DNA from: Burkholderia sp. Bp9143
GTDB lineage: Bacteria; Pseudomonadota; Gammaproteobacteria; Burkholderiales; Burkholderiaceae
DNA: 64,000 nucleotides
Reading direction: 5' to 3'
Assembly: GCF_003853645.1 (NCBI RefSeq)
Contig: NZ_QTPO01000020.1
Location: forward strand, 1-64,000
A program made the translations under genes and the position numbers. The notes under the pieces are model-generated. The model ran no database searches and had not been told where the DNA came from. It saw only the letters and a program-made list of their open reading frames with translations. Numbering within the stretch: position 1 is the first letter of the stretch; each line of letters begins with the position of its first letter. Below, piece by piece: positions 6,985 to 15,350 of this stretch.

Positions 6985-9755
6985 GCTCCCCCGTGCTTGT
7001 TGATGATTGAATCGATGTCGCCATCGGAAAGACGCTCTCCCTTGTAGTCGGGATTAGCGGTCGTATCCTTGCGCGCATACGCGCGCGCATCCGGCCCGAG
7101 TTCGACCTTGATGGCGCCGGCCGGCACGTTCTCCAGATGCATCCGGCCCTGCGAATCGAGCACGCCTTCGCGCGTGGTGCCATCGGGCAGCGTCGCAACG
7201 TACTTCGCGCCCTGGACTGGCTCGTTGTCGTGATACTGGTATTGCAGCGCCGCAGCATGCGTGGAAGTCGGCATCGCCGGCAGCGGATATGCCATGCTCG
7301 TCGGCCCCGCGAACGTATGCGACGCGCCTTTGATGTCGACCTTGCCGGGCGCATGAACCTCGACGTTGCCATCCTTGATCCGGATGTACGCACCGCCGCT
7401 CGTCAGCACGATCCCCTGATCGGCCGCGATCTCGATCCGATCGGTTGCGGACACAACCTTCACCGCTTTCTGCGCGGTCACCTCGATGTTGTCCGACTGG
7501 GCCTGGATCTCGACCTTGCCCTTGCCCGCGAACAGCTTCATCCCCGCGTTCTGCACGAACAGGCTCAGCTTCTGCCCGATGCTGCCGATCAGCGACTTGC
7601 CCGCCGCGACATGCACGCTCTGCCCGCTCGCGACGTTCACGTGATCGTTCGCGACCATGTGCAGCGACTGCTGCGTCGACATCCCGATTCCGGACGGGCT
7701 GCCGAACAGCATCACGGGCTCCTTGAACGCATTCGCGCTGCCCGTGCCGCCTCCTGCCGTGCGTCCGCCCGAGGTGCTGCCCGACACGTTGTTCTGCGTT
7801 GCGTCGGCAAATGCGCGCATCGTGTCGTGCGCGCCCTTCAGGCTCTCCGCCTGATGCTGCTCGCTCACGCCCGACATCGCCTCGACCAGGCTCTCTCCCG
7901 TCACGAACTGCTGCTGCGCCTCCTTCACGTCGAGCGGCTGGCTGTTCGGCGCCTTCGGATGGGTGGTGACGTACAGGCCCTGGCTCGCCCGCACCGCGCC
8001 GTAGGCGTCCGAACGCAGGTCGAACCCGCTGCCCAGATACAACCCGCGCGAATTGCCGTTCTGGTCGATGAGGTAGCCGAGATGCAGCAGGCTGTTCGCG
8101 CTGCTGCTCATCAGCTGCACGCGGTTCTGCCCGGTCGCGTCGTCCATCACGAGATGGTTGTAGCCGCTGCCCGAATACTCCTTCGACCGATAGCCGGAGA
8201 GAATCCCGTCGCTATGCCACTGCGGCTGGTTCGAGCCGTTGTACACGCGCCCGACCGCGAGCGGCCGGTCGCAATCGCCGCCGACGTAGTCGATCAGCAC
8301 TTCCTCGCCGATCCGCGGCACATGCACGCCGCCATAGCCGCCACCGGTATCCGACTGCACGACGCGCACCCAGCACGACGCGTTCTCGTTGCCCGGGTTG
8401 AGGCGGTCCCACACGAACTGCACACGGATCCGGTTCAACTCGTCGGTATAGACTTCCTCGCCCTGCGGCCCGACGACGAGCGCCGTCTCGAGGTGCATCT
8501 CCGGCTTCTCGTGTTCGAACGGGCTGCGATACGGCACACTGGCGCGCTGCGCCTCGACTTCGACGAGATAGAAGCCGCTCGAGCCGTCGTCGTGCGATAC
8601 CTGCAGTCCAGGCGTGTTTTCGTATCGGGCGCGTGTCCGGTCCAGCGCGCGCGCCAGGCTATGCGGGAAATCCGAATCGGTGCCGGGCATCGGCAGGTTG
8701 TTCTCGATCCACCATGCGACTTCGATCGCGGCAAACTCACGCTGCTCGGCGGAATCGCGATCGTGCTCGGGATGATCGGCCAGCGTGAAACGCCGGCCCG
8801 CATCGATGCCCCGAACGCCGCCCGACCCGAGGAAGCGCTTCGCCTGCGACTCCCATCCCTCCATCCGGATCTTCGACAGGTGGTCGCCACGCGACTGGTC
8901 CAGATACGTATAGCCGCCCGTGTACTCGTACACCTCGAGCTGGTCGGGCAATGCCCCCTGGCCGCCCATCGTCGGCACCGATGTCCCTTTCGGGTTCGCA
9001 GACTGCGCTGGATTCTTGTAATCGAACGTACGTGTCGTCAGGGTCACGCTCTGCAGCGTGCGCGTACCCGACCATTGCGTGAACGCATCGGCTTCACCCG
9101 CCGCGCCACCGTGGTAGAAGCGCACGGTTTCCGGCGACAGCGGCGCGAACGCCTGCAAGTTGTCGGTGATCAGGAGCGTATGCGACTTGCCGTCGTCAGC
9201 CTGCTGCCACGCGCAGTAGAGCCCTTCGTCTTCCATCAACCGATGCACGAGGTTCCAGTCCGTTTCACTCTGTCGCGTGAACGACCGATTCGCCAACGGC
9301 TGAGACAACGCAAAACGGAACCGCCCGCGCGCTTCCGGGTGCGTGCCCAGCACGTCGGAAATGATGTCCTCGGCGTTCCGGTCGATCCAGATTTTCTCGT
9401 CCCGGCGAAACCGGAGCACGTGCATCCATGTGTGCAGTTCCAGCTGATAGGTCGTCAGGCCGCCGTTCGCACCAAGTCGGCGAGCCGTGTACACGTACCC
9501 ACTGATGGGCCGGTAGGAATTGTCCGCCTGCTGAATCCAGAGCGTCGCAGGTTGCGCAATCAGCTTCTTGAGTTCGAGGCCGTCGTCGCCTGATATCACG
9601 TCGAGCGTGAACGAATAGTCTCGGCCGATCCGCGATCGGCCCACCGCGCGCTGTACGGTGAGTGCGTTGGCGCCAAGCGGCGTATCCAGCTTGAGCAAAC
9701 GGTCCTGCTGAAGCAAGCCACCGCGAATCGCGGCGCCGATGTCCGGCATGTTCAT
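6981..9755 (-). CDS. vgrG: VgrG, type VI secretion tip protein with C-terminal extension
   Basis: A 924-residue spike protein forming the trimeric tip of the T6SS needle. The order is an N-terminal gp27-like part (about 20-400; SFTRQSETDWNLVHRLMEDEGLY), a gp5-OB part with VQFVWDRLNPGNENASCWVRVVQ and GEEVLIDYVGGDCDRP (about 440-520), and a DUF2345 beta-helix region (about 680-840). A transthyretin-like tail follows (about 850-905; GVLDSQGRMHLENVPAGAIKVELGPDA). Such tails recruit specific effectors (family knowledge), which fits the PAAR-less toxin next door. No T6SS core genes lie in the window, so this is an orphan vgrG island. Confidence 0.93.
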   Translation of the reverse strand: MNMPDIGAAIRGGLLQQDRLLKLDTPLGANALTVQRAVGRSRIGRDYSFTLDVISGDDGLELKKLIAQPATLWIQQADNSYRPISGYVYTARRLGANGGLTTYQLELHTWMHVLRFRRDEKIWIDRNAEDIISDVLGTHPEARGRFRFALSQPLANRSFTRQSETDWNLVHRLMEDEGLYCAWQQADDGKSHTLLITDNLQAFAPLSPETVRFYHGGAAGEADAFTQWSGTRTLQSVTLTTRTFDYKNPAQSANPKGTSVPTMGGQGALPDQLEVYEYTGGYTYLDQSRGDHLSKIRMEGWESQAKRFLGSGGVRGIDAGRRFTLADHPEHDRDSAEQREFAAIEVAWWIENNLPMPGTDSDFPHSLARALDRTRARYENTPGLQVSHDDGSSGFYLVEVEAQRASVPYRSPFEHEKPEMHLETALVVGPQGEEVYTDELNRIRVQFVWDRLNPGNENASCWVRVVQSDTGGGYGGVHVPRIGEEVLIDYVGGDCDRPLAVGRVYNGSNQPQWHSDGILSGYRSKEYSGSGYNHLVMDDATGQNRVQLMSSSANSLLHLGYLIDQNGNSRGLYLGSGFDLRSDAYGAVRASQGLYVTTHPKAPNSQPLDVKEAQQQFVTGESLVEAMSGVSEQHQAESLKGAHDTMRAFADATQNNVSGSTSGGRTAGGGTGSANAFKEPVMLFGSPSGIGMSTQQSLHMVANDHVNVASGQSVHVAAGKSLIGSIGQKLSLFVQNAGMKLFAGKGKVEIQAQSDNIEVTAQKAVKVVSATDRIEIAADQGIVLTSGGAYIRIKDGNVEVHAPGKVDIKGASHTFAGPTSMAYPLPAMPTSTHAAALQYQYHDNEPVQGAKYVATLPDGTTREGVLDSQGRMHLENVPAGAIKVELGPDARAYARKDTTANPDYKGERLSDGDIDSIINKHGGA

Positions 9756-9900
9756 GATGCGGCCCTTTTTTATTTCAGCACCCTCGGATGGTGTCTGTCA
9801 CGCTATCGCGCGGGATTTTACCGGTTTATCAGGGCTTTACTGTCAAGCATCGTTGGCTGGAACATTAAGAATCTTGAATTCGATGCCGCGTCGATCCACT

Positions 9901-10212
9901 TCACGGAACGGCCTGCCGCTGGAAATACCCGGATTCGTCCGGGATGATGCCGTCAACGTAACGCCTGTCTTCCCATAGCAGGCGCCAATATGCGGACCTA
10001 AGCGTTACGTCGAACGTTGCGACGTCAACATCCGCAAAAACAGGCGCGGTCATGCCCGCAACGAAATAGTTGCAGCAGCCATTGTTCGAGGGCAGCTTTG
10101 CATTACGCGGGACGATGTCGGAAATGGGGGGCCCGGCTCGATGGTGATCGGCATCCCAGATGCCGTCGCATGGTACATGCATATCGTGTTTGTTCATCTC
10201 GCTGATCGTCAC
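9901..10212 (-). CDS. short paralogue of the Imm71/72-like C-terminal domain
   Basis: A 103-residue protein when started at the GTG that overlaps the upstream stop (GTGA), with AAGGAAG as ribosome site. A TTG 21 bases upstream is an alternative. PCDGIWDADH, NNGCCNYFVAGMTAPVF, YWRLLWEDRRYVDG and IPDESGYF align with residues about 209-295 of the immunity protein at 4325-5401, in the same order. It lacks both the N-terminal half and the last domain of that protein. It is either a second, minimal immunity protein or a remnant of a lost effector-immunity pair. It ends 145 bases before vgrG on the same strand. Confidence 0.72.
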   Translation of the reverse strand: MTISEMNKHDMHVPCDGIWDADHHRAGPPISDIVPRNAKLPSNNGCCNYFVAGMTAPVFADVDVATFDVTLRSAYWRLLWEDRRYVDGIIPDESGYFQRQAVP

Positions 10213-10469
10213 CCTGCTTCCTTCATGAGCCAACCGACGATCTCCGAGATGTCTTCACCGGGTAGCTTGCCGACGCGATCGACAAACATCCCGTAAGCGA
10301 GATCGAACCTCACGTTGAATCGCACGCCCTTGTAGTGACAACACGGGACTTCGACTTCCAGTATCGACGCGTGTTGCTCGAACACGATGTTGCCCGGGTG
10401 TTGCTGCATCCGGTGTACGACGGCGTCGATATCGAATGCGTCGAGCCGGGTCGATGAGGAATCAGCCAT
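10209..10469 (-). CDS. hypothetical protein, coupled to the short immunity paralogue
   Basis: An 86-residue soluble protein of unknown family. It has ILEVEVPCCHYKGVRFNVRFDLAYGMF in the middle and an acidic C-terminal helix (GEDISEIVGWLMKEAG). No signal peptide or membrane helix. It overlaps the next gene by four bases (GTGA), so the pair is co-translated. It is the first gene of the leftward T6SS row and its upstream region is the CACAG-rich stretch at 10470-10910. It may be part of a second immunity module; I cannot assign a function. Confidence 0.6.
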   Translation of the reverse strand: MADSSSTRLDAFDIDAVVHRMQQHPGNIVFEQHASILEVEVPCCHYKGVRFNVRFDLAYGMFVDRVGKLPGEDISEIVGWLMKEAG

Positions 10470-10910
10470 CTGTGGTGAGCCGGTCCGTCGGACTTGGCAT
10501 TCTGAATCCCGGCGATTCTACAGACCAACCCGTTCACTGATCGACCGCAGGCCTCACAGCCCGCAGATTCGGTTATCCGTCCACCGCACGCGGTGCATAT
10601 CCTGCCCGGATCACAGTCTCCGGACTGTGCTTATCCAAAGGTGTTAACAGGGTTCGTATATATACGTAGTGATAGTTAACAAGCCCGCCGCCTCACAGTG
10701 GATAACATCCGTAACCCCATGAATTTTCAACAAGAAGCGGAATGCATAACCCCCGGCAATGCACAGGCACATCTCTGTGAAGCACAGAACAACTTTTCGT
10801 CGATTCACGGCCGCGCCGACATATCCTCAATCGCTCCACTGTGAATCCAGAGGCTTGCCGGACGGTTATCCATAACGCGCTGTGGATAAGTTTCGTCACG
10901 AGTCGGCCCG
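10470..10910. repeat. gene-free region rich in CACAG and DnaA-box-like sites
   Basis: This 440-base gap has no supportable gene. CACAG occurs at 10555, 10612, 10694, 10762 and 10783; its complement CTGTG at 10470, 10625, 10775, 10839 and 10880. DnaA-box-like sites are TTATCCGTC (10573), TTATCCAAA (10631), TTATCCATA (10866) and a perfect TTATCCACA on the minus strand (10881-10889). GTTAAC occurs at 10643 and 10675. It flanks the divergent starts of nothing: the genes either side both read leftwards. Confidence 0.65.
10656..10706 (-). repeat. 51-nt module, copy 1
   Basis: On the minus strand: GTTATCCAC (10698-10706), 17 bases, GTTAAC (10675-10680), four bases, then CTACGTATATATAC (10656-10669 side). 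The second copy, at 62747-62797, lies in opposite orientation with the same 17-base gap. The 25 bases from GTTAAC onward agree at 22 positions. The layout of a DnaA-type box next to an AT-rich, easily melted tract resembles origin modules. Confidence 0.6.
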
Positions 10911-11249
10911 CTATCGAACCGCGGCAGTCAGGTACAGCCCGCCGAGGATCATCGCGACGCCTCCCCATTGCGCATACGACACGCGCTCGCCGAAGAACAC
11001 GATTCCGGCCAAAAAGACGAGCACGAACGTGAGTGCGGTAAACGGATACACGGCGGTGAGCCCGGCCTTGCTCAATGCGAAGATCCAGAGCACCGTGCCG
11101 CCGCCGTAGCAGAGCAGCCCGAGCGCAACCCAGGCGTTGATGAATTCGACGAACGCGTGGCGGCCATCGGCCCCGACCTTGAACGCGACCTGGCCAGTTG
11201 CAGCCAGGAACACGCCGGCCAGAATGACAACGTACACGGACAGTTTCAC
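10911..11249 (-). CDS. small four-helix DMT/SMR-type transporter
   Basis: A 112-residue integral membrane protein with four helices (VVILAGVFLAATGQVAFKVGA; WVALGLLCYGGGTVLWIFALS; AVYPFTALTFVLVFLAGIVFF; YAQWGGVAMILGGLYLTA). It has the SMR/ArnE-like layout of flippases for undecaprenyl-linked sugars. The start is GTG, overlapping the stop of the methyltransferase gene (GTGA), preceded by GAGGAAG. Downstream in a row with a polyprenyl-type glycosyltransferase and a large membrane protein, it likely moves a lipid-linked sugar across the inner membrane (the GtrA role), not drugs. Confidence 0.82.
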   Translation of the reverse strand: MKLSVYVVILAGVFLAATGQVAFKVGADGRHAFVEFINAWVALGLLCYGGGTVLWIFALSKAGLTAVYPFTALTFVLVFLAGIVFFGERVSYAQWGGVAMILGGLYLTAAVR

Positions 11250-12034
11250 CGGTCTTCCTCGTTGCGCTTCAATCGGTTGGCGACCATGCGGCTCTTCAGA
11301 ATGGCGATGCTGGTCTTCATGCGCACCGGTAGCCAGCGGAGCATGAACTTGCGCACCTTGTAGCCGGGCGGCGACACGTCCGGTATGCCCGAACCGCTGT
11401 CGACGCGGTGTTGTTTGATGGCGTCCGGCAGCCGTTCCACTTCGTCGGCAGCAACGAAGAAGAGTAGGTTGTAGCGGTACCACGGCTCGATGCGGGTGTC
11501 CGCGGCGATCAGCGGCCGTACGAAATCGAACAGCAGGTAGCCGCGCCGCGCGAACAGGTCGCGCCAGAACCCGTAGCCCTGTTCGTTGATGTGGTTTTCG
11601 CCGCCCTGGCCGGGCACCGCGGCGGAAAACAGCACATGCGTGCCATGCCGGACGAGATTGTCGACGAGTATCTCGCTGGATGCCTTCGGCACGTGCTCGC
11701 CGACTTCGAGGCACTGGACGAGGTCGAACGACCGCTCGAGATCGAAGCGCTTCGAAATATCGGCCGGCACGAAGTGGGCGTGGTCGAACAGCAATACCGA
11801 ACGATCGACATAGTCGCCGTCGATGCCGATCAGGTCCTGCACGCCGAGTTCGCGGTGCACGCTGAGCCACGCTCCGGCGCCGCAACCGACGTCGAGGATG
11901 CTCGCGGGGCTCAGCATTGCATTGACGCTTGGCAGTACGCCGCGCGCGGACCGCACCGATCCTTCGCGCTGGTACCGGTAGAACGTCTCGTCATACGGCC
12001 GCGGCGTGTCGTCCGCGATGAATCCAGGTGGCAT
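11246..12034 (-). CDS. SAM-dependent methyltransferase, class I
   Basis: A 262-residue cytoplasmic enzyme. SILDVGCGAGAWLSV (about residue 45) is the SAM-binding motif I, IGIDGDYVD motif II and FDLVQCLEVGEHVP the motif of the Methyltransf_23 group. The ATG is chosen because GGGAGA precedes it by five bases; upstream in-frame Met codons lack this. It is coupled to the small transporter. In this setting it probably methylates a sugar or glycolipid intermediate. The acceptor cannot be told from sequence. Confidence 0.85.
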   Translation of the reverse strand: MPPGFIADDTPRPYDETFYRYQREGSVRSARGVLPSVNAMLSPASILDVGCGAGAWLSVHRELGVQDLIGIDGDYVDRSVLLFDHAHFVPADISKRFDLERSFDLVQCLEVGEHVPKASSEILVDNLVRHGTHVLFSAAVPGQGGENHINEQGYGFWRDLFARRGYLLFDFVRPLIAADTRIEPWYRYNLLFFVAADEVERLPDAIKQHRVDSGSGIPDVSPPGYKVRKFMLRWLPVRMKTSIAILKSRMVANRLKRNEEDR

Positions 12035-12106
12035 CGCAATCTCCCGATGGCGCGATCGGTGCAGGACGTGCCGCGACGCAACGCACCTCATGCGGCAGCA
12101 CTGCAA

Positions 12107-13678
12107 TCAATCGCCCCGACAAGCCTGCTTCTCATACACCGACCATTCGCCCGCCGTCTTCACGCGCACGACGCGACAGTCCGGATTGGCGAAAAACGCG
12201 TCCGGCAGCGGTGTCTCGGCGCGGACGAAGAAATACCGGTACAGGCGCCCCTGGTGCCGCTGCCAGTTGAAGTGCCGGTACAGCTGCTGCGGCGAGACGT
12301 CGGACGGCCCGACACCGGGCAGCCGGTCGAGCCGAAAGCGGACGATCTGCGGCGGGAACCGCGCGGCATTGAAATCGACGAAACCGCGATGCTCGGCCTG
12401 ATACCAGACCGCAAAGTTCTCGTAGACAAACGGATTATCCGCGGCCACGCTCGCCCGGTCGACGATGAGCGCGAGGCCGCGCTGCGCCGGTTCGATCGCG
12501 TTGGCGACCTGTTCGAAATCGGCGCTCTCGTCTGCGAAGCGCAGCACGCGCACGCCTTGCTGCGCGACGAAGCCGATGCAGATTCCGGCAAGGATCAACT
12601 GCGTCATCAGCGCGAGCCATGGCGTCTCCCCTCGACCGGATTCCGCCGGCATGGGCGCCCGGAACATCAATGCATAGAACGGAAACAGGAACAGCGCGAA
12701 GCGCGGAAACAGGAAGAACGTATTGATCGCGAACAGCGGCACGCCGAACCAGACAACGGTCATGACGATCGCCGGTACATAGGCGGCGACGTGCCGGTTT
12801 GCCTTCGATGCCATCAGGAGCGGTGCGGCGACGATCAGCAGGAACGCCAGCAGTGCACTGTCGGCGGCGGTAATACCCCAGGGATACATCACGGCCGCAA
12901 ACATTCGGACCAGTGGATTGATGGTCCAGATCACGGTGAACGGATACATCGGCGCCAGATCGACGTCACGATGCAAGAGCGCGTACAGCACCGTGACAAG
13001 CGCGAGCACCGCATACGGCCACGCGGCGAGCAGTGCGCGCGGAAACGTGCGGGGCCGGCGCACGAGCAGGAACAACCCGCCGATCGCGTTCGCGAACACG
13101 AAGATCAGCCCGTGCGAGAAAAACAGCGCAAGATTGACGAGCGTCAGTACAGTGCCGCGGCGAGAGGTCGGCTGCTCGGCATAGTCGAGCGCAAGCGCAA
13201 GGAAGATCATCGCGACCGGCGCGGCGACCAGGTACGAATAGAGGCCGAATTCATACGCGAAGCCGAAGAACCCGGGCACGCACAGCCAGTCGAGGCGCGG
13301 ATCCGTGCCGAGACGCCGGCGCAGCGCGATGTACGCGGCGACGAAACCGTAGAACGACAGGGTCAGCAAGACCTTGAACGCGGCAGTGACCGGCATCACG
13401 AACGACAGTGCGGCTGCCGCGCCATAGCCGAGCAGGTAGGGCGTAAACAGGTTGATCCGCAGCAATGGCGCCCAGGGCGACTGGCCGAGCAGCATGTCGT
13501 GCAGCGTCGCGACCTGCGCTGCATGCTGCGGAAGATCGACCATTGGCGGGTGCGGCGCGAGCCAGAACAGCAGGCCGGCCGCCGCGACCGTCGCAACGAA
13601 CAACGCGCGCACCGCGCGATCCACCGCGCGACGTGGCCACGCGCGCGGCAGGCGGCCGCTTACCGTGCTGTCATCCAT
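12107..13678 (-). CDS. polytopic membrane protein, probable glycosyltransferase (GtrC-like)
   Basis: A 523-residue protein with about ten to eleven hydrophobic helices spread over residues 25-400. A soluble C-terminal stretch with an FVYENFAVWYQ/RFPPQIVRFRLDRLPG region follows. A short acidic motif in the first outer loop (PHPPMVDLPQHA) recalls GT-C enzymes. The start ATG at the MDDSTVSG sequence is preceded by a GGGGGACT ribosome site. The preceding gene is a GT2 enzyme of the dolichyl-phosphate-sugar type, so this protein may transfer the lipid-linked sugar to its final acceptor in the periplasm. The family assignment is tentative. Confidence 0.7.
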   Translation of the reverse strand: MDDSTVSGRLPRAWPRRAVDRAVRALFVATVAAAGLLFWLAPHPPMVDLPQHAAQVATLHDMLLGQSPWAPLLRINLFTPYLLGYGAAAALSFVMPVTAAFKVLLTLSFYGFVAAYIALRRRLGTDPRLDWLCVPGFFGFAYEFGLYSYLVAAPVAMIFLALALDYAEQPTSRRGTVLTLVNLALFFSHGLIFVFANAIGGLFLLVRRPRTFPRALLAAWPYAVLALVTVLYALLHRDVDLAPMYPFTVIWTINPLVRMFAAVMYPWGITAADSALLAFLLIVAAPLLMASKANRHVAAYVPAIVMTVVWFGVPLFAINTFFLFPRFALFLFPFYALMFRAPMPAESGRGETPWLALMTQLILAGICIGFVAQQGVRVLRFADESADFEQVANAIEPAQRGLALIVDRASVAADNPFVYENFAVWYQAEHRGFVDFNAARFPPQIVRFRLDRLPGVGPSDVSPQQLYRHFNWQRHQGRLYRYFFVRAETPLPDAFFANPDCRVVRVKTAGEWSVYEKQACRGD

Positions 13679-13754
13679 TGCGCGAGTCCCCCGCGTGAGA
13701 TACCGACGCCGCCGGCCTCGTGCCGGATCGTTGCGGCACAGGACCGATTGCCCG

Positions 13755-14690
13755 TCATAGCGTCTTCTCGACGATGAAGCGCGGGCGCTGCTTCGTCTCC
13801 GCATAGATCTTCGCGACATAGCCGCCGATCACGCCGAGGAACAGCAACTGCAGGCCGCCGAGAAAGTACATCGGGATCACGGTGGACGCCCAACCGGGCA
13901 CCGAGCGGTCGGTGAACAGCCGGATCGACAGCGCCCAGATGCCGCACACGGTCGAGGCCAGCGCGAGCAGGGCGCCAACGTACGCGCTCCATTGCAGCGG
14001 CTTGGTCGAAAACGACGCGACACCGTCCGATGCGAGCAAGATCATCCTCGCCAATGGATACTTGCTTTCGCCGGCGAAGCGCGGCTGCCGGTCGTACCTG
14101 ACGATCGCGGTACGGAAGCCCAGCAGCGGCACGATGCCGCGCAGGAACAGGTTGACCTCGCGGAAGCCGCGCAATTCCTCGATCGCCCGGCGGCTCATCA
14201 GGCGGAAATCCGCGTGATCCGGCAAGATGTTCACGCCGAAGCGGCGCAGCAGCCGGTAGTAGCCGCGCGCGCTGACGCGCTTGAAGAAGCCGTCGCTGTC
14301 GCGACGGTGCCGCACGCCGAATACGATCTCGGCGCCGGATTGGTATTCGCCCAGCATGCGCGGGATCGCGTCGAGGTCGTCCTGAAGATCGGCGTCGAGA
14401 CTGATCAGCACGTCGCCGTTCACTTTCATGAGGCCGGCAAGCAACGCGTTCTGGTGCCCGTGGTTGCGCGACAGCTTGAGGCCATGGATACGCGGATCGG
14501 CGGCATGGAAACCCTCGATGAGGGACCAGGTCCGGTCGTGTGAACCGTCGTCGACGAACGTCACACCGCTCGCGCCGTCGATGATGCCCTCGCGGGCAAG
14601 CCGGTCAAGCAGGATCGTGAGCCGGCGTACGGTTTCCGGCAACACGGCTTCCTCGTTGAAGCAGGGAATCACCAGATTGAGCGCGACCAT
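13755..14690 (-). CDS. GT2 polyprenyl-phosphate glycosyltransferase (GtrB-like)
   Basis: A 311-residue enzyme that attaches a sugar to a polyprenyl phosphate on the inner face of the membrane. NLVIPCFNEEAVLPETV opens the GT-A fold. LISLDADLQDDLDAIPRML holds the DxD site. FGVRHRRDSDGFFKR and the LLRRFGVNILPDHADFRLMSRRAIEEL stretch, given here as two parts, match DPM1/GtrB enzymes. Two C-terminal membrane helices (about 235-290) complete the GtrB layout. The start is the ATG after GGGGTGGG; in-frame codons further upstream give an atypical 90-residue extension. Confidence 0.88.
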   Translation of the reverse strand: MVALNLVIPCFNEEAVLPETVRRLTILLDRLAREGIIDGASGVTFVDDGSHDRTWSLIEGFHAADPRIHGLKLSRNHGHQNALLAGLMKVNGDVLISLDADLQDDLDAIPRMLGEYQSGAEIVFGVRHRRDSDGFFKRVSARGYYRLLRRFGVNILPDHADFRLMSRRAIEELRGFREVNLFLRGIVPLLGFRTAIVRYDRQPRFAGESKYPLARMILLASDGVASFSTKPLQWSAYVGALLALASTVCGIWALSIRLFTDRSVPGWASTVIPMYFLGGLQLLFLGVIGGYVAKIYAETKQRPRFIVEKTL

Positions 14691-15004
14691 ACCCACCCCG
14701 ATATCGTTACGCGTACGTTGCGGTCTGCCGTCGTCACGAGGCGCTACTGGTGCGTGCATTGTGGCGGGCGGATCATGCATCTCGCGCGCCTGTTCCCCGC
14801 GACCGGCTCGGGCCGATTCCTGCTCTTGATTGTCGTTCGCAACCCCCGGCCCCGGATTCGCGACGAATCCATTATGACGGAACGTGCTCCGGCCCGGTGA
14901 GACGTCGCAGTGAGGATGAACCCGGATGCGATTGCGGTTTGCCTCGAGCGTCGGACAATCCCCCAAAGCTTCATCCCCGATTCAAAAAATTTTCACGAAG
15001 GGGC

Positions 15005-15033
15005 TTGTGCTCCTCCAAAACCCTCTCTATAAT
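15005..15033 (+). promoter_or_regulatory. promoter of tRNA-Val
   Basis: A perfect TATAAT (15028-15033) lies 12 bases before the mature tRNA end. At 17 bases upstream is TTGTGC (15005-15010), half matching the -35 consensus. The rest of the gap between the glycosyltransferase start and the tRNA (14691-15004) shows nothing else I can name. Confidence 0.65.
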
Positions 15034-15045
15034 TCGCGGCTTCTT

Positions 15046-15122
15046 AGGCTCGTAGCTCAGTTGGTTAGAGCACCACCTTGACATGGTGGGGGTCGTTGGT
15101 TCGAATCCAATCGAGCCTACCA
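15046..15122 (+). tRNA. tRNA-Val (anticodon GAC)
   Basis: A 77-nt cloverleaf. The acceptor stem AGGCTCG pairs with CGAGCCT, the D arm is GCTC...GAGC, and the anticodon stem CCACC/GGTGG has loop TTGACAT. The T arm is GTTGG-TTCGAAT-CCAAT, discriminator A, and CCA is encoded. Anticodon GAC reads GUC/GUU valine codons. A perfect -10 box precedes it and a strong terminator follows. No duplicated 3' end (attachment-site repeat) is seen nearby, so no integrated element is evident at this tRNA. Confidence 0.95.
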
Positions 15123-15189
15123 ACGAACAAAATGAAGGGGTCCGGCAGCACGAATTGCCTACAGGCAATCCGGCTCGCCAAACATACGA

Positions 15190-15226
15190 ACGCCACGCGG
15201 CAACATCGCGTGGCGTTTTTCTTTTT
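15190..15226 (+). terminator. intrinsic terminator after tRNA-Val
   Basis: A perfect nine-base stem, CGCCACGCG (15191-15199) with CGCGTGGCG (15207-15215), a seven-base loop, then TTTTTCTTTTT. It lies 68 bases past the tRNA. Confidence 0.88.
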
Positions 15227-15350
15227 GCGGCCGAAATTGCGCATGCATGTGCACGAGGCACCACGCGATCCGCGCATGGCAAGCAGTCGGCAATCGACGA
15301 GGCAGGGCGCGGAGCAGGGGAAGCGGCTGCACAGCGCCCATCCGCCACCC

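Noticed and set aside
7137-9593. An 818-codon open frame on the plus strand opposite vgrG
   Set aside because: It is the antisense shadow of a clear VgrG in GC-rich DNA; its translation is Arg/His/Ala-rich with no domain.
9841-9846. A vgrG promoter based on TTGACA on the minus strand
   Set aside because: The hexamer is perfect but the best -10 (TAAAAT) is 20 bases away, which is too far for confidence.
9901-10469. Frameshifted single immunity gene
   Set aside because: The two frames overlap by a normal GTGA start-stop with a ribosome site, and the upstream 86 residues do not match the N-terminal half of the Imm71/72-like protein.
15046-15122. Attachment site of an integrated element at tRNA-Val
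   Set aside because: No repeat of the tRNA 3' end, integrase gene or phage gene is visible nearby.
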